NCBI GenBank assembly: GCA_030560485.1
Contig: JAKTTS010000031.1
Span: 1-57,703 of the forward strand
Direction: 5' to 3'
From: Ascoidea tarda (nom. inval.)
Lineage: Eukaryota > Ascomycota > Saccharomycetes > Ascoideales > Ascoideaceae
Length of the DNA stretch: 57,703 nucleotides
Part shown: positions 51,826 to 57,703 of the stretch, one piece after another
Position numbering within the stretch: position 1 is the stretch's first letter
Layout: each line of letters begins with the position of its first letter
Position numbers and translations under genes: made by a program
The notes under the pieces: generated by a model
What the model was told of the DNA's origin: nothing
Seen by the model: the letters and a program-made list of their open reading frames with translations, nothing else
Databases searched by the model: none

Positions 51826-53289
51826 CTATATCTTTGTTTTTCCCCTACGAAACATGCTTATGAACACCAACTTCCAAGAAACAGCAACAACCAATTCTCT
51901 GCCAAAGTCGGAATCAGTCGTGTTCTCGCTTACCAATTCCCTGGCAATCAAAAATGCTCTTAGCAAAAACAAAAAAAAACTGGCGGCTAGAAACATCGAG
52001 CCACAATAGAGAGCAGGATTCTGGTACGCAGCAGGATTGTAACTGTTTTCGTCCACCGGTCCTCTTAGCGCCAACCCGATGATGGGGGATATGATTCCTA
52101 TGCTGCCAATACAGATCCAGTGCATTCCGAAGGCAACCCCCATTTTGGGCAACCCCACAACCCTGGGCACAATAGTTCCCAACGAGCCCCAGATGTAGCC
52201 CATAAGCCCGCCGATGAGGATGGAGAAGAAGAGCGATGTTGCAAAGTTGCGGCACAAAACCCACATCACATAGCACAACACACAGCACAAAAAGTACACA
52301 ATTCCTCCCACTGTGACGGTGCCAAACCGGTCGGCCAATGTGCCCAAGAGAGGCCTGGAAACAAATGCCCCCAATGCTACCATCGCAGAGTTGATCGAGC
52401 CCTGTTTTGTGCTATATCCAAGCGACCTGGTGAAGTCGGAAATGGCGTACTGCACCACCACATACCCTAGAATCACGAAAGTTATCCACGCCGTATTGAT
52501 CCAGAAACCCTTGCTGCACAAAATGGCTCTGTCGAAGGCCCTGAACTCAGCTTGAATCCGGTCTCTTCGGTCCCTTAAAATCGAAATAGAAACACTAATT
52601 AGCACAAAACAGATAATGCCCTGTGATCGCAACGCCCACCGAACACCTTTGCTTCTCATGATCCTGTCCATCACCAACGCAAAGAAGATGCCTCCCAATC
52701 CAGAGCCACTGGCCGCAATTCCTGCTGCCAACGTCCTTTTCTTCTTGAAATAGTGCGATATAATGGGCATTGATGGCACATATGTAAACGCTAACCCAAA
52801 GCCCTGGATAACACCCTGAGTAAGATATAGCTGCCACAACTTGGTAGCAAAACTTGCAAGGAGCATTGCAGTGAGACCTAATAATGCCCCTAGCAGCATT
52901 GTTACTTTGAATCCAAATAGTCCATTCAAATAAGTTATAAGAGGTGCAATCATCAACCCCGATCCAAACGCCAATCCTCCAGTGACAGCGTAATCTATCT
53001 TTGTTCCTCCTTCAAAGGTATCCTTGCTCAAATAATGTGCCAAATACACTGCAAAGCCAGCGTTGGCTCCCCATGTAACAACTGAAATCAAAAAAATTGC
53101 TCCAACAACCACCCATCCGTATCCACCATCCGGTACTTCAAACGATTCTTCTTTCTTATTGGTATCATCATTATCCTTAGTATTTTCGAGTTGTTGTTCT
53201 AAATCTTCTTTGACCTCACGTTCATTCGAATTATTATTATCTAAATCCAAAGTATTGATCCTTGTAAGGTTACTCTTTACACACTTCAT
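51826..53289 (-). CDS. Monocarboxylate-type MFS permease (Mch family)
   Basis: Major facilitator protein of the fungal Mch (monocarboxylate transporter homologue) group; in yeast such proteins carry riboflavin or unknown monocarboxylate-like solutes. The 487-aa product has an acidic, Asn-rich cytosolic N-terminus (about 50 aa). Next comes the signature PDGGYGWVVVGAIFL at helix 1 and about 12 membrane helices. LTQGVIQGFGLAFTYVPSMP and SHYFKKKRTLAAGIAASGSG lie around the first half, and RPLLGTLADRFG forms the second-half MFS loop. The C-terminus ends in a basic stretch. It looks closest to Mch2-like proteins. The gene is clearly more GC-rich than its neighbours (33 of 60 at 52621-52680 against 15 of 60 at 50281-50340 in the STB6-like gene). 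Substrate unknown. Confidence 0.88.
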   Translation of the reverse strand: MKCVKSNLTRINTLDLDNNNSNEREVKEDLEQQLENTKDNDDTNKKEESFEVPDGGYGWVVVGAIFLISVVTWGANAGFAVYLAHYLSKDTFEGGTKIDYAVTGGLAFGSGLMIAPLITYLNGLFGFKVTMLLGALLGLTAMLLASFATKLWQLYLTQGVIQGFGLAFTYVPSMPIISHYFKKKRTLAAGIAASGSGLGGIFFALVMDRIMRSKGVRWALRSQGIICFVLISVSISILRDRRDRIQAEFRAFDRAILCSKGFWINTAWITFVILGYVVVQYAISDFTRSLGYSTKQGSINSAMVALGAFVSRPLLGTLADRFGTVTVGGIVYFLCCVLCYVMWVLCRNFATSLFFSILIGGLMGYIWGSLGTIVPRVVGLPKMGVAFGMHWICIGSIGIISPIIGLALRGPVDENSYNPAAYQNPALYCGSMFLAASFFLFLLRAFLIARELVSENTTDSDFGRELVVAVSWKLVFISMFRRGKTKI

Positions 53290-53756
53290 TTTGTTTTCAA
53301 TTGAATAAGATATTTCGATTCTGAGTATTTAAAAGAGCAATTCAAACTTTTGAAATACCATATTTTTTTTATTCTGACCTGAAGGTTATTTGTTTTCTCA
53401 AACTTTTTTGGGATTTTTGTGTCTTTGTGAAATACTCTTATAATTATAATGAAAAAAAAAAGGGAATTTCAACTGTTTTTTCTTCCATCATTAATAATCA
53501 GCTTTCGATGTTACTCATTTTGCTAATTCTCTTCTCTAATTGTTTCAAATCTGGGTTTAGACCCGCTTCCGCGTCCCGTTTAGGAAATAAACATTTATTC
53601 AAAGTTACAATAAAAATTCGATTTCCACTGCCCTCAACTTGGAATTCTCGTTTCTGATTGGCCAATTTCCTTTTGTTACTCTTACATATCCATATACCAT
53701 TATACATCATTATATCCTATACATATATATATACGTATTTATATTTATATAATTGA
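53290..53756. other. Spacer upstream of the permease gene
   Basis: 467 bases between two minus-strand genes. AT-rich with a TATTTAAAAG element (53326-53335) near the permease start and an ATATATATATACG run (about 53724-53736) near the NUP82 stop. The 76- and 70-codon overlapping frames at 53427-53710 have no recognisable features. Confidence 0.5.
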
Positions 53757-56720
53757 CTAATCTTCTAAATTAATCCCCCTCAATTGGTTCTCAATCTCAA
53801 ATAACGAGTCAGACAAATCTTTTGAAACACCTTTAATCAAATTATCCTCGTTTTCAATATACTTGTTAACCAAATTCAACTCTTTCAAATCAACGTTATT
53901 TCCATTTCCAGGCTTATTGATTCTTTTATTATACTCCAATTCATCTCTAATAAATACAAACTGCTTCTTCAAACTTTTCTTCCGTTGTTCTAATGATTTA
54001 CTTATCTTGCTATCGAACAATTCCAACTCTTTAAACCATTGTTCTTCTTTTTTATTAATTGGTAAATTAACCTTTAAATTTCTAGTGTTTTTAATGATTT
54101 TTTCAATTCTTGAATCAATTCTCTCTTGTCTTTCCAAAATACTACTAATCCTCTTATCAGTCTCATTTTCCTTCTCTTCACATCTGTTATTAATTTGATT
54201 GAGATTTTCAACTTTATAATTAATTTCATTCAACTTGACCAACTCGTTTTCAAATTCTTTCTTTTGCAATTCTAAATTCATTCGCAAATTCATTTCAAAT
54301 TTATAAAAATTCAAAATTCTTACATAAAACTCTCTTGAAATTATCCCAATAATCTTTAGCAATTGCTCATTTCGATTTTCATTTTCAAAATTATCAATAT
54401 CCTTAGGATTCAGTTTCAAGTTCAATCTCTGGTTCAAATTTGATTGGACACTTGCATTGTTATTCAACTCACTGATAATATTCTTCTGTCTATTGATCAA
54501 ATTTTGAATCAAATTCAATTCCTCGTTAGGTCTATTAACTAAAATGGTTTCGTATCCCTTTTTCTTACTCTCTTCATCAACCCTATCCTTTATTTTTTCA
54601 TTCTCGTCAATTTCATCCAACTCGTTTGCCATTTTCTCTAAATTTAATAAATTGTCATCGTCATTGAAATCATAATTCTCCTGATAATATTTCTCATCGA
54701 TTTCATTCTCATCATCTTCTATTTTAAAGACATCGACTTCAGAGTTTATAATTGATAAAACATAATTATCTCCATTATTATCATTTAATATATTAATACC
54801 ATTAAACTTAAAGCGTTTACCAAAACTGTTATCAAATTCGTTTATAAGAAGCAAATCAATATAATTTTGTGTTAAATAGTCATGATAACTATTAGAATTT
54901 AGAAATTTATCTAAAAATTCTAAATTATTATCAACAATCGAATCATTTAGTATTTTACCTAGTTTATAGAAATCAAATTTAATAATTCCATTATTATAAA
55001 TGACAAAAAACAAACATGGGATATTATCGTTGGGTTCAATTAGTAACAATTCTCCATTTCCATTATATTCATCACCATAAGGTAACTTAATACACGAAAT
55101 TACAGTCAAACTTGAAAATTCAAAATTGTTAGTATTGTGATCATAATTATAATCGTGATTGCTTGTAGTAACAATACCATCACCCTTGAGATCATAAACC
55201 AGTGCAGATTGATTTAGATCGTTATTATTATTATTATTATTATTATTATAATAACCCAATAATTTTTGTCCATTATTGATATCATCATCGCTTTTACCTT
55301 CAATATTATCAACAATTTCATATTCAAAATTAAAGCTAAAACCGTTTTTTCTATTATTATCGTCAGTTTTAATTTCCACAATACTGATTTCATTACTAAA
55401 GTCATCAATATCTTGATCAATGTTTTCAGCATGGTTATTGATTTTAATAATATCGTGGCTGCCGTTATTAAAATCATTATCAATATAGCTATAATTATAG
55501 TTTTTATAGTTTTTATTTTTATTGTGGAGATTCCATTGCATTATATTATTATTGCTTGGAAATACAATCAATATAGAAGAGTTATTAAAAGAAATTGCCA
55601 ATAAATTAATTGTGCCCGAATTGACAGAGATTATATTATTTGAATAAACTCCGTTTAATGATTCTGGGAAGGGATTAAATTTTAAAGGGCCAATTAAATT
55701 CAAATTTGAAATTTTGTACAAGTTATTAGAGAGTGGATATAAAATGTATAATTTTTCCAGGGAGATGTTATGGTTATATTGAAAAGTTGGATTTGGAACG
55801 TTGATTTGGTTAATTAAATGATTTAGCCAAATAAATTGGTTGTTAATCATAGTAATGAGTGAATTGTTGCTGTTATTGTTATTGGAGGTTAATTTTTTTG
55901 AATTGAATTTTAAATCATTTAACAAATTTAATAGGAATTTTTTTGAGATTGATAAAATCCTTGGATAAAATGGAAATAAAGAGTATATTTTGCCATCTTG
56001 ATTTAAAATGTATAGGGATAGGTTTGATATTGGATTATCATTTGAGTTAAAATTTGAACCAAAAGTTATTGAAATTGGATTTTTGATTTTATTTAATAAA
56101 TTATAAGATTCGAATGGATAGTCATTTGACAAGTTTAAATCAAAAGTTCTAATGATGGAATCTGATGATAAGATGATTAGGTTGGAGTCATTTAGTGAGA
56201 TTGGATTCCAAGTTACATTTAAAATCTTCAAGTTAGTATTGTTATTGGTAGTATTGTAATAAATTGAATTTGCAATTGAAAAGTAGTCAACGTTGATTAG
56301 GTTTTTTGAATCATCATTTAAAAATGAAGATAAAATTGAAAATTTAGGTAAAGAAATGATATAAACTTGATTTTCACCAATTGCAGCTAAAAAAGTTGCC
56401 GAGTTATTGATTAATAAAGAACTTATAACAAAATCGATTTTTGGTAAATTTAATAATTTATAAGTTCTATTAGGTTTGGTATCAATATCATTATCGTTGT
56501 CTATAATGGTGTATCTGATAGTGTTTTCATAGGCGATAAACAACTCGTTACCATTCCTGGAGGCGATACTGTTTGAATTAACTAATTTGGGGCCAGATTG
56601 GAGGTTTCCAACACCAGAAGCTGTGGACTGACTGGATTTAAAACCAAAGAAATTTGCACTGGTATCCAACTTCTTGAAAACGGGCTGAGCCAAAAGAGAT
56701 TGGGCAAATAAATTGGACAT
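53757..56720 (-). CDS. NUP82: Nucleoporin Nup82
   Basis: Cytoplasmic-side nuclear pore protein that anchors the Nup159/Nsp1 mRNA-export module. The 987-aa product has the Nup82 layout. The N-terminal part (about 1-670) is beta-rich, with propeller-like repeats and matching landmarks such as KIYSLFPFYPRIL and GPLKFNPFPESL (compare FAFYPFLPSVL and GPFTINPFPGEL in S. cerevisiae). A long C-terminal coiled coil (about 790-970) follows, with KKEEQWFKELELFDSKISKS. It exceeds the yeast protein (713 aa) by Asn/Asp-rich inserts, including an Asn tract encoded by (ATT)n at 55223-55250. It starts SNLFAQSLLAQPVFKKL. Sequence identity is low, so the call rests on these landmarks plus architecture. Confidence 0.85.
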   Translation of the reverse strand: MSNLFAQSLLAQPVFKKLDTSANFFGFKSSQSTASGVGNLQSGPKLVNSNSIASRNGNELFIAYENTIRYTIIDNDNDIDTKPNRTYKLLNLPKIDFVISSLLINNSATFLAAIGENQVYIISLPKFSILSSFLNDDSKNLINVDYFSIANSIYYNTTNNNTNLKILNVTWNPISLNDSNLIILSSDSIIRTFDLNLSNDYPFESYNLLNKIKNPISITFGSNFNSNDNPISNLSLYILNQDGKIYSLFPFYPRILSISKKFLLNLLNDLKFNSKKLTSNNNNSNNSLITMINNQFIWLNHLINQINVPNPTFQYNHNISLEKLYILYPLSNNLYKISNLNLIGPLKFNPFPESLNGVYSNNIISVNSGTINLLAISFNNSSILIVFPSNNNIMQWNLHNKNKNYKNYNYSYIDNDFNNGSHDIIKINNHAENIDQDIDDFSNEISIVEIKTDDNNRKNGFSFNFEYEIVDNIEGKSDDDINNGQKLLGYYNNNNNNNNNDLNQSALVYDLKGDGIVTTSNHDYNYDHNTNNFEFSSLTVISCIKLPYGDEYNGNGELLLIEPNDNIPCLFFVIYNNGIIKFDFYKLGKILNDSIVDNNLEFLDKFLNSNSYHDYLTQNYIDLLLINEFDNSFGKRFKFNGINILNDNNGDNYVLSIINSEVDVFKIEDDENEIDEKYYQENYDFNDDDNLLNLEKMANELDEIDENEKIKDRVDEESKKKGYETILVNRPNEELNLIQNLINRQKNIISELNNNASVQSNLNQRLNLKLNPKDIDNFENENRNEQLLKIIGIISREFYVRILNFYKFEMNLRMNLELQKKEFENELVKLNEINYKVENLNQINNRCEEKENETDKRISSILERQERIDSRIEKIIKNTRNLKVNLPINKKEEQWFKELELFDSKISKSLEQRKKSLKKQFVFIRDELEYNKRINKPGNGNNVDLKELNLVNKYIENEDNLIKGVSKDLSDSLFEIENQLRGINLED

Positions 56721-57591
56721 GTTGCAGATATACTAACAATATACTTAGATGAGATTGAATATCACCAGACACAGGGAAATATGATAAAGATCAGTTGTTG
56801 AACAACAAAGAAAAGAATACAAATTCAAGATGATAGAGTTCCCTAGCTTCAATTTATACTTATCACCAGACAAAAAGTAAAGCTAAAAATTTGCCCACTT
56901 GAAAAGCTATGACACGTGATATATTACAAAACCGGTAATATTGTGGTTAGTATCTGTGGCTGTGCACGAGGCAGGCAAAACGGAAAATAAAACGGATTTA
57001 AATCCGCTATGTTACATTATGCACATTATAATACATACGTCTAGCTGTATAGTCACAGATATGTGCTGGAAAGCACATACTTATCCCGCTAGATGCACAT
57101 CCACAAACACGGATACCCCGTGTTTGGCTGGTGCCACTTTGAGGGAAGACCTCCAAAAAGGATATAAAGCAAGATATAAAGAGATAGAGCGATATCTTGA
57201 ATTGTTTCCTGTTTTACCTGCTATCTATTTTTGTTTTATTATTTTTTGTTCCAGCACTGTTATCTTGACGTTTCTTCCTCTGCAATTATTGGTTTGAATC
57301 CATCACTTCTGCTGTTGTTTTACTTCTCATTATCTTCTCAAAGCTCCCGACTGTCTTGCTTTTAACTCTTCTCGGCTACCTCCCAGCTTAATTGGACCTC
57401 ATCTCTCTAACTATTGTTCAACTCTTCCCATAATTATCCCTTAATCTACTCTTTTCGCTGCAAAATATCTATTTTATCCTTTAACTTCATTATATCTTTA
57501 ACATCTATCTCTCTTTCCTCTCACATTTTCTCATATCCAACATCTCATATCCCACTTATTTCACACTTTCTCTATTCATTCTGCCTTCAAA
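56721..57591. promoter_or_regulatory. Divergent promoter region with CACGTG and clustered inverted repeats
   Basis: 871 bases between NUP82 and the right-edge gene. It contains CACGTG in GACACGTGAT (56913-56918), a perfect 14-base palindrome CGGATTTAAATCCG (56993-57006), the inverted repeat ATGTGCTGGAAAGCACAT (57061-57078) and 9-base arms CAAACACGG/CCGTGTTTG with a 5-base spacer (57104-57126). The last 250 bases are pyrimidine-rich, as in strong yeast promoters. The frame at 56941 starts with TTG and is not supported. Confidence 0.5.
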
Positions 57592-57703
57592 ATGTTTGGT
57601 TTAATATTTGACCTCTTAAGGTAAGTTATTTTATTATTTTCTATCCAAATTTATATTTATATTTATATTTATATTTATATTTATATTTATATTTATATTT
57701 ATA
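57592..57703 (+). CDS. First exon of an intron-containing gene truncated by the window edge
   Basis: ATG at 57592 opens FGLIFDLL and runs into a consensus GTAAGT donor at 57621 (exon 57592-57620), directly after a long pyrimidine-rich leader. The short first exon ending in a perfect donor follows the same plan as the carrier and V-ATPase genes here. The rest lies beyond the window, so the product cannot be identified. Confidence 0.5.
57650..57703. repeat. (TTTATA)n hexanucleotide microsatellite at right edge
   Basis: About nine copies of TTTATA run to the last base of the window, inside the presumed intron of the edge gene. The repeat is cut by the window end. Confidence 0.95.

Overview
The window reads as nuclear DNA of a budding yeast (Saccharomycotina). 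The genome is AT-rich, genes are compact and mostly single-exon, and low-complexity Asn/Ser/Asp/Lys tracts are abundant. The introns I can place have GTAAGT/GTACGT/GTATGT/GTGAGT donors, mostly TACTAAC branch points and YAG acceptors. It is not a close Saccharomyces relative. It keeps an SNRNP27-type spliceosomal protein (which I believe S. cerevisiae lacks), has several genes with introns at positions S. cerevisiae does not use (one gene has four), and carries a probable complex I accessory subunit. I cannot name the species, and CUG codons are too rare in the conserved genes to judge the genetic code. Both window ends lie inside hexanucleotide microsatellites, so this may be a complete contig.

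Layout, left to right: a HAL4/SAT4-type kinase, DNA topoisomerase I, an SNRNP27-like splicing factor and the Elg1 clamp unloader (2.1-12.8 kb); a GPI cell-wall mannoprotein, mitoribosomal Pet123 diverging from an unidentified mitochondrial protein, and the Pof1 nucleotidyltransferase (13.4-19.2 kb); two tandem intron-containing 2-oxodicarboxylate carriers (20.1-23.4 kb); Smp3 GPI mannosyltransferase and proteasome ATPase Rpt3 (23.9-27.7 kb); a probable complex I subunit and an unidentified small membrane ORF (28.2-29.7 kb); 14-3-3 protein Bmh1 behind a probable long 5'UTR intron (33.2 kb); Rpb12 diverging from splicing factor Slt11/Ecm2; five-exon Tvp15; V-ATPase subunit a; Nop58 diverging from ferroxidase Fet3; Rcf1; an Stb2/Stb6-like protein; an Mch-type monocarboxylate permease; nucleoporin Nup82; and the first exon of a gene running off the right edge.

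The genes are ordinary housekeeping genes with no operon logic. Functional themes recur by chance or loose clustering: splicing (SNRNP27, Slt11), mitochondrial function (Pet123, the 17.4-kb gene, carriers, complex I candidate, Rcf1) and secretory/vacuolar function (Smp3, Tvp15, V-ATPase a, Fet3). I see no tRNA, rRNA, transposon, CRISPR or viral sequence.

The most distinctive large-scale signal is base composition. Several promoter regions carry sharp GC-rich islands (58-72% GC in 60-base samples I counted), while convergent 3' gaps fall to about 12% in one counted sample. The islands often spill into the 3' end of the upstream co-oriented gene. Promoters also share CACGTG/TCACRTG-type boxes, and one divergent mitochondrial promoter carries a TCACGCA array. 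No undescribed multi-gene system is evident. The best leads are the GC-island pattern, the changed active-site neighbourhood in topoisomerase I, the repeated NPFF/RGNI units in Elg1, and the gene structure of TVP15.
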